A stretch of DNA of 33,892 nt from Subtercola sp. (GCA_025463745.1 JAODBB010000219.1:1-33892), one strand, 5' to 3'. Shown: positions 1 through 7,379, numbered from the stretch's first letter. Notes: generated by a model from the sequence alone, not told the origin. Made by a program: numbers and translations.

Positions 1-1
1 C

Positions 2-661
2 TGGGGCAGAGTGGATGTCGCGGCCGAAGCCCTGCGCCTCGGCCTGCTGCTCGGGCAGCTCATGCCCCGCGAGCCCGAGGTGCACGCGCTCGTGGCGCTG
101 ATGCAGTTTCAGTCGTCACGGTTCGACGCCCGCACCACCCCAGACGGCGAGCCCGTGCTCCTCGTCGATCAAGACCGCTCGCGCTGGAATCACGCACTGA
201 TCTCCCGCGGCGAGGCGTCGCTGGCCTTCGCCGACCAGGTCGGTCAGGGCCGCGGGCCGTACGCCCTGCAGGCGGCGATCGCCGAGTGCCACGCCACTGC
301 CCCAACGGCCGACAAGACCGACTGGCAGCAGATCGTGCTGCTCTACGAAGCTCTCGGTCAGCTGAACCCGTCGCCCGTGGTCGAGCTCAACAGGGCGGTG
401 GCCGTGAGCATGGCGACCGGGCCGGCGAGCGCGCTGCTCATCGTCGACCGCATCGTCGCAGCCGGCTCGCTCACGGGCTACGCGCTGCTGGCGGCGGTTC
501 GCGGCGACCTGCTGTTTCGGCTGGGACGGGCAGAGGATGCCCGGCTCGAGTTCGAAGCGGCCGCCGCCCTCACCTCGAACGAACGCGAGCGGGCGCTGTT
601 ACTCGCCCGGGCGGCAGCCCTGCGAACCACAACCGAAGCCTCGACCCCACCGCCTGAATAG
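2..661 (+). CDS. ECF42-type RNA polymerase sigma factor, C-terminal part (5' truncated by window)
   Basis: This is the C-terminal part of an extracytoplasmic-function sigma factor of the ECF42 (DUF6596) type. The frame is open from base 2, so the real start and the sigma2/sigma4 DNA-binding regions lie outside the window. What is visible is the long helical, TPR-like extension typical of ECF42: conserved stretches such as VALMQFQSSRFDAR, LVDQDRSRWNHALI, GPYALQAAIAECHA, TDWQQIVLLYEAL and SPVVELNRAVAV. The extension is thought to replace an anti-sigma factor in controlling activity. The next gene, 67 bp downstream, encodes a DGPF/YCII protein, the usual partner of ECF42 factors, which supports the assignment. 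Target promoters cannot be deduced here. Confidence 0.88.
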   Translation, partial: WGRVDVAAEALRLGLLLGQLMPREPEVHALVALMQFQSSRFDARTTPDGEPVLLVDQDRSRWNHALISRGEASLAFADQVGQGRGPYALQAAIAECHATAPTADKTDWQQIVLLYEALGQLNPSPVVELNRAVAVSMATGPASALLIVDRIVAAGSLTGYALLAAVRGDLLFRLGRAEDARLEFEAAAALTSNERERALLLARAAALRTTTEASTPPPE

Positions 662-728
662 GCCACCGGGCCGGCGACATCACCGCCCGGGCATGCCGAG
701 AAATCCCACCGAAGAAAGGAACACCCTC

Positions 729-1085
729 ATGGACTACATCCTGTTCATCTGCACCGACCCCGCCGCCCCCGAATACGTTCAGGCCGACGACAACATCGAA
801 GAGTGGGTCGCCGAGATGGATGCCCGCGGCGTGCACGAGCGCGGCGACCGCCTCCGCCCGCCCACCGACGCGAAATCCGTCGTCGTGCGTGACGGCCAGG
901 TGCGCGTCACCGACGGGCCGTTCGCCGAAACGAAGGAGTGGATCGCGGGCTACGATCTCATCACCTGCGAAAACCTCGACGAGGCGATCGAGATCGCGGC
1001 GAAGCATCCGATGGCCCGGTTCGGCAAGATCGAGGTGCGGCCGGCCTGGCCGATGGGGCTGGGCGGCGAGCGTTCTGCCGGCTGA
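729..1085 (+). CDS. YCII/DGPF-domain protein
   Basis: A 118-residue YCII-related (DGPF) protein. The diagnostic motif DGPFAETKEW lies in the middle of the chain and the C-terminus carries the usual EVRPAWPM-like end. The ATG at 729 is chosen because an AGGA sequence stands about 8 bases upstream and the homologous fold starts at MDYILFICTD; the longer open frame upstream is unlike the family. Proteins of this group are small ferredoxin-like-fold dimers without an established reaction; they are repeatedly encoded beside ECF42 or ECF41 sigma factors, as here. The two genes probably form one transcription unit. A function beyond membership of that regulon would be guesswork. Confidence 0.88.
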   Translation: MDYILFICTDPAAPEYVQADDNIEEWVAEMDARGVHERGDRLRPPTDAKSVVVRDGQVRVTDGPFAETKEWIAGYDLITCENLDEAIEIAAKHPMARFGKIEVRPAWPMGLGGERSAG

Positions 1086-1189
1086 GCGGGCAGCAATCCG
1101 CCGGTCGCCGGATGAGCTCGTCGAAACTACCCCGAGCCAACCGGATTCGACACGCTACCGCGCAGCTCCTCAACCGGCGAGCGCCACGC

Positions 1190-2272
1190 TCAGGCCAGCA
1201 CCCGCAACGCACCGGGCACGACGGTGACCGTCACCGGCAGGGGGCCGACCCGCTCGCCGTCGGCGTAGGCGACGATGTCGGGCGCATCCACTTCGACCGT
1301 GTGCACCCGAGTGAGCTCGACGATGTCGAGTCCCGCGTGGGTGCCCTTGAAGACGCGCGGAAAGATGCGCAGAAACTTCAGGCGCGAGATGGGCGCGACG
1401 ATGAACAGGTCGAGTTCGCCGTCGTCGAGCAGGGCGCCGGGGGCGATGAGCATTCCGCCGCCGATGGAGCGGTTGTTCGCCACCGAGAGCAGCACCGAGC
1501 CGACCTGACGCGAGACGCCGTCGACCACGAGCGAGTACGTGCGGGAGCGCAGGCGCAGCAACTCGATCAGCAGGGCGATGGTGTAACGGCTGGCTCCCCG
1601 GGGGCGGCGCATCTGGTTGGCGCGCTCGTTCACAAGAGCGTCGAACCCGGCCGAGAGTGCCGACGCGAACCAGAGTTCGCCGCCGGCGTGGCTGAGGTGG
1701 CCGAGGTCGATGGTGCGCACGCCCGGCGAGGAGCCCGACCCAGCGGCCGGCGCAGAGGCTGACCCGCTGTCCGGCCCCGAGCCTGACCCGGTGGCCGGCA
1801 CGACTCCCGGTGCGTCGCCCGGCGCACCACCGGGCCCAGCGCCCGACGCCCGGCCCGACGCAAGCGCGCCGAGCCCGGCACGCAGGTGCGCGAGGGCCGC
1901 ATCGAACTCGAACGGAATGCCGAGCCCCAGGGCCGTGTCGTTACCCGTGCCCGTGGGAATGATTCCGAGCGGCGTCTGCGTCTCGGCGAGCAGGTTCACC
2001 CCGAGGCTGACCATTCCGTCGCCTCCGACCACAATCAGGGCATCCGGATGCCCGGCGAGCGCCGCCCGCGCCGAGGCCTTGAGCGCGGCGAAGTCTGGCT
2101 CGCGCAGTTCGTCGACGTGATGCCCGTCGTGACGCAGCGCCTCGACCACCCGGGTGCCGACCCCCATGGTGCGGCCGAACGATGCCGTCGGGTTGATCGC
2201 GACGACGACTCTGAGAGCGGCTGACGGCGTTGTTTCGGGCACCCCCCGATTATGGCCCACCGCCGCGCTCAT
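1190..2272 (-). CDS. Diacylglycerol kinase-family lipid kinase
   Basis: A 360-residue member of the DAGK/YegS/sphingosine-kinase family, which phosphorylates a lipid hydroxyl (often diacylglycerol) with ATP at the cytoplasmic membrane face. The catalytic domain shows INPTASFGR near residue 27, the nucleotide loop GGDGM at 83-87 and PTGTGND at 106-112; the C-terminal half contains the usual beta-sandwich elements (IDLGHL, IGGGMLIAPGALLDDGELDLF). An unusual Gly/Ser/Pro/Ala-rich insert occupies residues 139-185. ATG at 2272 is chosen because the family begins just after it; a GTG at V11 is an alternative. The gene runs divergently from the hydrolase starting at 2304, leaving only 31 bp between the starts. 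Lipid substrate unknown. Confidence 0.88.
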   Translation of the reverse strand: MSAAVGHNRGVPETTPSAALRVVVAINPTASFGRTMGVGTRVVEALRHDGHHVDELREPDFAALKASARAALAGHPDALIVVGGDGMVSLGVNLLAETQTPLGIIPTGTGNDTALGLGIPFEFDAALAHLRAGLGALASGRASGAGPGGAPGDAPGVVPATGSGSGPDSGSASAPAAGSGSSPGVRTIDLGHLSHAGGELWFASALSAGFDALVNERANQMRRPRGASRYTIALLIELLRLRSRTYSLVVDGVSRQVGSVLLSVANNRSIGGGMLIAPGALLDDGELDLFIVAPISRLKFLRIFPRVFKGTHAGLDIVELTRVHTVEVDAPDIVAYADGERVGPLPVTVTVVPGALRVLA

Positions 2273-2303
2273 CAGGTGTTCTCGACCGACGTATTCTAAG
2301 AGC

Positions 2304-2954
2304 ATGAGATTGACGAAGCATGAGCACGCGGCCCTCGTTCTGGAACGTTCGGCGAAGACGCTGATCGTCGACCCGGGGTCGTTCACCCCGCCGATCACCG
2401 ATTCCATCGGCGATCCGAGCAGCGTTGTCGCCGTCGTGATCACGCATGAGCACGCCGACCACTGGACTCCGGAGCAGCTGACCCGCATTCTCGCCACGGC
2501 GCCCGGAGTGCCGATCTTCGCCCCAGAGGGCGTGGCTCTCGCTGCGGCAGACTTCGACGTCACGGTCGTGAAGGCCGGCGACGAATTCACCGTCGAACCG
2601 TTCACGCTGAAGTTCTTCGGCGGCAAGCACGCCGTCATCCACTCGAGCATCCCCGTGGTCGACAACCTCGGCGTGCTGATCAATGACACGCTCTACTACC
2701 CGGGCGACTCGTTCACCGTGCCGGAAGGCGTCGATGTCGATGTGCTGGCGGTTCCGGTCGGAGCGCCGTGGCTGAAGATCGGCGAGGTCATCGACTACGT
2801 GCTGGAGGTGGCGCCCAAGCGCAGCTTCGCCACCCATGAGATGGTGCTGTCTGCGGCAGGCAAGGCAATGGGCGCCGATCGCATCAGGTGGGCGACCGAG
2901 CAGGGCGGTGGCGAGTTCTTCGCGCTGGCACCGGGCGACTCGCTCGACCTGTAA
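2304..2954 (+). CDS. Metallo-beta-lactamase-fold hydrolase (UlaG-like)
   Basis: A 216-residue MBL-fold metallo-hydrolase. The metal-binding motif THEHADHW stands in the first third of the chain, preceded by the usual beta-strand with an aspartate (LIVDPGS). Later ligand-bearing positions are plausible at GKHAVIH, YYPGDSF and ATHEMV. The short length and absence of a signal peptide fit the UlaG-like or general cytoplasmic hydrolase branch rather than a beta-lactamase. ATG 2304 is chosen because the family begins at MRLTKHEHAAL; the open frame upstream overlaps the divergent lipid kinase. The following small membrane protein gene starts 7 bases after the stop, so the two are probably cotranscribed. 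Substrate unknown. Confidence 0.86.
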   Translation: MRLTKHEHAALVLERSAKTLIVDPGSFTPPITDSIGDPSSVVAVVITHEHADHWTPEQLTRILATAPGVPIFAPEGVALAAADFDVTVVKAGDEFTVEPFTLKFFGGKHAVIHSSIPVVDNLGVLINDTLYYPGDSFTVPEGVDVDVLAVPVGAPWLKIGEVIDYVLEVAPKRSFATHEMVLSAAGKAMGADRIRWATEQGGGEFFALAPGDSLDL

Positions 2955-2961
2955 GGGTTTC

Positions 2962-3294
2962 GTGAGCAGCAGCGCCTCGGCGATCGTCGTCTTCGCCGTG
3001 AGCATTCTGATACTGATTCCTTTGGCGATGCTGGGGTACCGGCAGAGCAAACGCGCCCTGGCGGCGAGCGACTCCTTCGTCGGGTCGAACTTCTTGTCGG
3101 GTGTCGCGTTCGTGTTCGCCTTCTTGGCCTCGCCGTTCGGTATTCTGCTCGCCCACTTGTCGCTGCGGCAGATCACACAGACCGGGGCATCCGGAGTTCG
3201 ACTGTCGATCGCCGCGCTGTGGATCGCCTACGGCCTCACCGTTGTGCAGCTGATCGCGCTGCTCTGGGGCTCGCTCACCGGGTACTTTCACTGA
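2962..3294 (+). CDS. Small three-helix membrane protein (DUF4190-like)
   Basis: A predicted membrane protein of 110 residues with three hydrophobic segments: near the N-terminus (AIVVFAVSILILIPLAML), in the middle (SGVAFVFAFLASPFGILLA) and near the C-terminus (ALWIAYGLTVVQLIALLWG). The arrangement and the central SPFGILLAHLSLRQI stretch resemble DUF4190 proteins, whose function is not established. The GTG at 2962 is chosen because an AAGGG sequence lies 4 bases upstream and overlaps the stop of the preceding hydrolase, suggesting translational coupling. The frame is open further upstream inside that hydrolase gene, but that part reads as a shadow. Confidence 0.72.
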   Translation: MSSSASAIVVFAVSILILIPLAMLGYRQSKRALAASDSFVGSNFLSGVAFVFAFLASPFGILLAHLSLRQITQTGASGVRLSIAALWIAYGLTVVQLIALLWGSLTGYFH

Positions 3295-3394
3295 CGATCT
3301 GTGCAGACGGCCAGCGCCCGCCTGTCAAGCCGAGCGCTCTCGCAGCTTCGGTTCAGTACCCTAGAACCACTAGCACCTGATTTTGGAGAGTTCT

Positions 3395-4165
3395 GTGTCG
3401 ACGCTGCGAGCACTCGCCCTGGCCGTGATGGGCGCTCTGGCGCTCACCGTGACCGTGACGGCGTGTTCCGCGCCCGCCGCGCCGGCTCCGGATGCCCCGC
3501 AATTCACCCCCGCGACGACCAGTACTCTCGCCGGCCACTGGATCGTCAGCGACACGTACAACTCGCCCGACCAGCCGTTTCTGCAATTCGAGCACGACGG
3601 CACCTGGACGGGCTCTGACGGCTGCAACAACGCCACCGGCACCTGGTCGATGGATACGGCCGGCACCCTCACCACCACATCGGGCCCGCAGACACGCATC
3701 TACTGCGATGGCGCGCAGCTGCCGTTGTTTCTGATCGATGCGGTTTCGGCGCGGTACGACGGCGCCAACCTCACGCTGATCGGGCACGACGGCAAAGAGC
3801 TGGTGACGCTGCACCACCCCACGTCGACAGAGACTCCCGTGCCGCAGGGCACGCAGGTGGTGATCGGGCTGTGGACAAGCGTGGAGATAGGCCGCCAGCG
3901 TCTGCTGCAGCTCTCGATGAAAGACGACGGCACCGTGGTCGGCAACGACGGATGCAACGACTTCACGAGCACGTGGCGGTTCGCCGAAGACGGGTCGGTC
4001 TCGTTCTCGAAACTCGCCATCACCGACCGCACGTGCCAGGGTGTGGTGACGTGGTTGAGCGGTGCGTCATCCGCGGTTCTCGACGGCACCACCATGGTGA
4101 TTCGTTCGCAGTACGGGGCGCAGCTGGGCACCCTCACCTATCACGGGCCGGTACCCGCGAACTGA
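3395..4165 (+). CDS. Lipoprotein with two META (DUF306) domains
   Basis: A 256-residue secreted lipoprotein. The N-terminal signal (STLRALALAVMGALALTV) ends in the lipobox TVTAC, with the lipidated cysteine at residue 24. Two META-type repeats follow: one around HWIVSDTYN...GSDGCNNATGTW and one around LWTSVEIG...GNDGCNDFTSTW. The GxDGCN-(x)n-W pattern is the family hallmark. The GTG at 3395 is chosen over a TTG at 3383 because GGAGAG lies 4 bases before it. META domains occur in heat-shock protein HslJ and in extracytoplasmic proteins; no enzymatic activity is known. The protein is expected on the outer face of the cytoplasmic membrane. Confidence 0.84.
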   Translation: MSTLRALALAVMGALALTVTVTACSAPAAPAPDAPQFTPATTSTLAGHWIVSDTYNSPDQPFLQFEHDGTWTGSDGCNNATGTWSMDTAGTLTTTSGPQTRIYCDGAQLPLFLIDAVSARYDGANLTLIGHDGKELVTLHHPTSTETPVPQGTQVVIGLWTSVEIGRQRLLQLSMKDDGTVVGNDGCNDFTSTWRFAEDGSVSFSKLAITDRTCQGVVTWLSGASSAVLDGTTMVIRSQYGAQLGTLTYHGPVPAN

Positions 4166-4212
4166 GCCGAGACTGGCTTTCTCAGGTTGATGTTGCATAA
4201 TGGATGGTCACG

Positions 4213-4303
4213 TTTGTGTAACGGCATGGCTTCTGCGACGACACGCTTTGTGTGACGACACGCTTGAGGTTTATGTAACGGCACGCCAGAGTTGACGAGA
4301 CAG
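4213..4303. repeat. Five degenerate 17-bp direct repeats (GTAAC-type) upstream of the transglycosylase-like gene
   Basis: Five 17-bp units can be aligned at 4213, 4230, 4247, 4270 and 4287, with a 6-bp gap between units three and four. Units one, three and four share the pattern tttgTGTaACGgCACGC. The core GTAAC or GTGAC recurs 17, 17, 23 and 17 bp apart (4218, 4235, 4252, 4275, 4292). A related GTCAC stands at 4207. The array lies within 140 bp of the start of a secreted cell-wall protein gene. The response regulator MtrA of Actinobacteria is known to bind direct GTAAC-like repeats ahead of peptidoglycan hydrolase genes, so a regulator-binding array is a reasonable reading. Confidence 0.65.
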
Positions 4304-4346
4304 AGTCGTTGGCCAGACTGAGTCAGAGAGAGAAACGGATCACCGG

Positions 4347-5027
4347 ATGGGTTTGCTGAACGGAACAGTGCGTCGTCGCGTCGTACAGACCGCAGCTGTC
4401 GTAGCCGCCTTCGGGCTCGCCGGCACCCTGGCACTCCCTCTCGCGAACGCCGCAAGTCTCACCAGCACACCCCCCGTTCAGAAGTCGATGGCCGCCGGCC
4501 AAGACTACGAAACGTTCGGCACCGGCGCCATTCTCGCTCAGCGCGACAGTTATACGGCCACCGATCCGGCCGTTCTCGCGGCGCAGAAAGCCGCCCAGCA
4601 GGCCGCAGCGGCAGCGGCCGCCGCAGCTGCTGCCGCCGCGAAGACAGCCGCACAAGCATCCTCTTCTTCCTCCTCCTCGTCGTCGTCGGGCTCGTACAGC
4701 CCACCGGCCGCCGCCACGCCGAACCCCGGTTCTGCGCAGGCCATAGCCCAGCAGATGCTGTCCGACCGCGGCTGGGGCTCAGATCAGTTCTCGTGCCTGG
4801 TTTCGCTGTGGAACCGCGAATCGGGCTGGCGCGTGAACGCCTACAACGCCTCATCGGGTGCCCAGGGCATTCCGCAGGCGCTGCCCGGCAACAAGATGGC
4901 CGCATTCGGCTCCGACTGGGAGACGAACCCCGCCACCCAGATCGCGTGGGGCCTCAGCTACATCACGGGCCGCTACGGCACGCCGTGCGGCGCCTGGGCG
5001 CACAGCGAGTCGAACGGCTGGTACTAG
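4347..5027 (+). CDS. Secreted transglycosylase-like protein (aggregation-promoting-factor C-terminal-like domain)
   Basis: A 226-residue exported protein. A signal peptide covers residues 1-35 (RRR followed by a hydrophobic core, cleavage after ANA). An Ala-rich run (about 86-98) and a Ser run (about 105-114) form a low-complexity linker, and residues about 130-226 form a lysozyme-like domain. The likely catalytic glutamate is E158 in LWNRESGW; C150 and C214 could form a disulphide; the sequence GAQGIPQALPGNKMA is typical of this domain. Such proteins cleave or bind peptidoglycan outside the membrane and are related to resuscitation-promoting factors. ATG 4347 is chosen because the signal peptide begins there. 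Five 17-bp repeats lie immediately upstream and may control it. Confidence 0.87.
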   Translation: MGLLNGTVRRRVVQTAAVVAAFGLAGTLALPLANAASLTSTPPVQKSMAAGQDYETFGTGAILAQRDSYTATDPAVLAAQKAAQQAAAAAAAAAAAAAKTAAQASSSSSSSSSSGSYSPPAAATPNPGSAQAIAQQMLSDRGWGSDQFSCLVSLWNRESGWRVNAYNASSGAQGIPQALPGNKMAAFGSDWETNPATQIAWGLSYITGRYGTPCGAWAHSESNGWY

Positions 5028-5058
5028 CCAGCGCCTGCGCGAAGCGCGTTATGGTCGA

Positions 5059-5964
5059 ATGATGACGACTGAACGCACTTCTCCCGATCTCGCCGCCGTT
5101 CGTGCCCGGCTCGGCCGCGTCGGAGTTTGGCTCGGCCCGCTCGGTGCGTTGCCCGCCGACCGTGAGCGCGAGGCCATCACCCGCATCGAAGAACTCGGCT
5201 ACTCCACTCTCTGGGTCACCGAATCGGCCAAAGAGGCCTTCGCTCACGCCGGGCTCGCGCTGGCGGCGAGCTCGACGCTCACCATCGCCACCGGCATCGC
5301 CAACGTCTGGGCCCGCGAGCCCGAAACCGCTGTCTCCGGCGCCAACACGCTCGCCGAGGCCTACGATGGGCGCTTCGTGCTCGGCATCGGCATCGGTCAC
5401 GCGAAGTTCGTCGAGCGCTACACCAAGCCCCTGCAGACCATGCGCGACTACGTCGACCGGATGCACGAGACCACCCTTCATTCGCCCGAACCCGAATCTC
5501 CGGTGCCCTGGTTGATCGCCGCCCTCGGGCCGAAGATGCTCGAATTGGCGGGCACTCGCACCCAGGGCAGCCACCCGTATTTCGTGCCGGTCGAGCACAC
5601 CGCGCGTGCCCGTGAACTGCTGGGCGAACATCCGGTGCTCGCGCCCGAGGTCGCCGTGGTACTCGACCCCGACGCAAGCACGGCTCGCGCCACGGCCCGC
5701 CGGTACATGGCGCTGTACCTGCGGCTGCCGAACTACACCAACAACCTGCGCACGCTCGGGTTCACCGACGACGATCTCGCGGGCGGCGGCAGCGATCGCC
5801 TGGTCGACGCGATTGTGCCCTGGGGTTCGGCCGAGAGCATTCGGCGACGGGTCGAGGAGCATTTCGCTGCCGGGGCCGATCACGTGTGCATCCAGCCGCT
5901 CGATTACAGCGGTGCCGTGGGAATCCCGGCCCTCGCCGAGCTCGCCCCGGTTCTTGTCGGCTGA
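5059..5964 (+). CDS. LLM-class F420-dependent oxidoreductase (TIGR03620-like)
   Basis: A 301-residue luciferase-like monooxygenase-fold enzyme of the F420-dependent type. Family features are the N-terminal VGVWLGPLGALPADREREA with the helix ITRIEELGYSTLWV, the segment LTIATGIANVWAREP, and the FVLGIGIGH loop before the helix carrying YVDRMH. Members use the deazaflavin F420 rather than FMN for hydride transfer; the substrate is unknown. ATG 5059 is followed directly by a second ATG at 5062, and neither has a strong Shine-Dalgarno sequence. The homologous fold begins about 15 residues in. The gene lies 31 bp after the transglycosylase-like gene but is not obviously related to it in function. 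Confidence 0.88.
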   Translation: MMTTERTSPDLAAVRARLGRVGVWLGPLGALPADREREAITRIEELGYSTLWVTESAKEAFAHAGLALAASSTLTIATGIANVWAREPETAVSGANTLAEAYDGRFVLGIGIGHAKFVERYTKPLQTMRDYVDRMHETTLHSPEPESPVPWLIAALGPKMLELAGTRTQGSHPYFVPVEHTARARELLGEHPVLAPEVAVVLDPDASTARATARRYMALYLRLPNYTNNLRTLGFTDDDLAGGGSDRLVDAIVPWGSAESIRRRVEEHFAAGADHVCIQPLDYSGAVGIPALAELAPVLVG

Positions 5965-6292
5965 GCCCGGGATGCACGGGGGCGACGGGGTGACGTTGCT
6001 CGGCCACGACGGGGCGGCGGTGCCCGTTGCTCGGCTGCGCCCGAAGGCGCTCGACGTGCTCTGACGGGGCACAGACGTGCTTCACCGCGAACCACCGCTC
6101 GCGGGCGTCGAACACGAGTTCGATACGGCAGCCCGCGCGAAGACCGAGCAGCCGGGCGTCGATGGTGAGCCGAATCGTGACCGGCGCCTCTGGGTCATGC
6201 GCTGGCGGGTCAGGATGCACCGCACCGACCACATCGCTCTGCCGAGGTTCGGCGATCGCCGAGAGATGAAGCGCGGTATCGATCGTCGTCAC
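5762..6292 (-). CDS. Hypothetical protein, doubtful; only the N-terminal third looks coding
   Basis: An open frame of 176 codons starts at a GTG (6292) with a GGAGG sequence 10 bases upstream, which argues for a genuine start. The first 75 or so residues (for example VTIRLTIDARLLGLRAG and RIELVFDARERWFAVKH) look like a small folded protein. Beyond that the translation becomes Arg/Pro-rich and runs about 200 bp antisense into the oxidoreductase gene, as an out-of-frame read-through would. The real gene may therefore be a short protein whose C-terminus was lost by a frameshift near 6060. I do not recognise a family. It could also be spurious. Confidence 0.3.
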   Translation of the reverse strand: MTTIDTALHLSAIAEPRQSDVVGAVHPDPPAHDPEAPVTIRLTIDARLLGLRAGCRIELVFDARERWFAVKHVCAPSEHVERLRAQPSNGHRRPVVAEQRHPVAPVHPGLSRQEPGRARRGPGFPRHRCNRAAGCTRDRPRQRNAPRPVAECSRPNPRAQSRRPGDRCRRPRDRRR

Positions 6293-6513
6293 GTTCTCAT
6301 CGCCTCCACGCCCTGGCCCGTCGTATCGACGAGCGCACAGCGACCGCGAAGGGGGGGCGCCCGAATGTTACGCCGACGCGAATACCCTAGGGCTTTGGTT
6401 TGATGCTCCTGCCGGAAATACTCATCACCACGTTCTTTCTCGTGTCGTGCATCCGATTGCACCGCATGCTCCCCTGAGCGTTCGACCCTGGACTCACAAC
6501 GCCAGGCCAGCGA

Positions 6514-7221
6514 TCATAACAAGGTCTCACGGCGGCAGTCCGCGCAGAGTCGGTCAATCAGCTCGCTGGGGCGGGCAACGATCGTTTCGCAGCTCAGACA
6601 CCTCGTGCCCCGGAAGATCACCGCTGCCTCTCGGTGGATGCTCGTCGCCGGCCCGACCTTGTGGAGATCGGCGTGCGCGGCGAACAACCGTGGGTGCTGG
6701 CGTGCTAACGCGCTATGGAATTCTGCCGCGGTAGTCGGCGGCGCGATTTGGCGTTCGGCGAACAGGTCGATCACGAGTGAGATACCGAACCGGCGGCGAA
6801 TATCAGCTGGCGTGGCGGCATGCGGGCGGAGCCTTTCCGCGTGTGCGCGTCGATCTCGGGATCGGACACCTCCACGTCTAGCGCGCCCCACGGACTGCCG
6901 AGGAACGCGATCGACACCCGGTACGGGTGCATCACATACTCGGGGCGGGCGAGCCCAAGATCGTGGACTTCGCGCCGCGCACCGTAGCGGTGAAAGCGAG
7001 ACGATCCGGCGCAGCCGGGTTGCGGCGATTCTCACCCTTCGACGGTGGCACCGTTCCCAACCCTCCGCGAGGCGCGCTCGGAACGCCCGTTCGAGCTCCT
7101 CGCCACGGGCGCGGGTGGAGACATCGAGATCGGAGGTGGCGCGCATGCAGCGCTCCCCCAACCGCACCTTGACCCCCATACCGCCCTTGATCGCGACGGC
7201 ATCGGGAAGCAGCTGAAACAC
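6514..7221 (-). pseudogene. Frameshifted AbiEii/AbiGii-type nucleotidyltransferase toxin gene
   Basis: The minus strand encodes the recognisable start of an AbiEii-family nucleotidyltransferase: LPDAVAIKGGMGVKVRLG followed by RATSDLDV, the KGG and DLD elements of the active site. The homology then continues in other frames: GTVPPSKGENRRNP and LAFTATVRGA in a second frame (about 7060-6975), then ARPEYVMHPYRVSIAF and GSPWGALDVEVSDPEIDA in a third (about 6975-6846), then back to the first frame to a TGA at 6514. Each switch sits in a short G/C run or an AC repeat. The last 110 codons (first frame) end in a CLSC...CADC zinc-ribbon-like pair that I do not recognise from AbiEii. The start is taken as GTG 7221. 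It is either a decayed toxin gene or the region contains assembly errors. Confidence 0.7.
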
Positions 7222-7223
7222 GA

Positions 7224-7379
7224 TCAGCGTGCCCCCTCGTATGCGATGAGGTCGTCGTCTGAGACATCCGGCCGGTTCTCCAGCTCCATCCATTCTGGCA
7301 GCACGCGCCGCACTCGGCGGCGAGTGCCGACGCGCACGTCAATACGTACCACTACTGGTACGGTATTGACGAGACTCAA
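7224..7379 (-). CDS. Small ORF upstream of the AbiEii remnant, possible antitoxin remnant
   Basis: A short frame of up to 51 codons ends in TGA two bases before the GTG of the AbiEii remnant. Its C-terminal sequence, RRVLPEWMELENRPDVSD then DDLIAYEGAR, looks like real protein rather than shadow. Possible starts are TTG 7379, GTG 7352 and GTG 7337; none has a good ribosome-binding site, and the large inverted repeat at 7338-7370 falls in or directly before the start. The two-gene order with minimal spacing is what a toxin-antitoxin operon would show. I cannot match it to a known antitoxin family, and it may itself be truncated. Confidence 0.28.
   Translation of the reverse strand: MSLVNTVPVVVRIDVRVGTRRRVRRVLPEWMELENRPDVSDDDLIAYEGAR
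7338..7370. promoter_or_regulatory. Long inverted repeat, probable operator of the AbiEii locus
   Basis: The left arm GTCAATACGTACCA (7338-7351) and the right arm TGGTACGGTATTGAC (7356-7370) are complementary except for one extra base, with only CTAC between them. It lies between the mesD stop and the toxin remnant, at the 5' end of the small ORF. Autoregulated toxin-antitoxin operons typically carry such repeats at their promoters. Confidence 0.6.

Noticed and set aside
1096-1113. ATCCG-8-CGGAT hairpin after the DGPF gene as a terminator
   Set aside because: Only five base pairs, no T run, and a different fold is equally likely.
4550-4744. Minus-strand frame rich in Ala and Glu inside the transglycosylase-like gene
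   Set aside because: It is the complement of the Ala/Ser linker of the real secreted protein and has no start signals.
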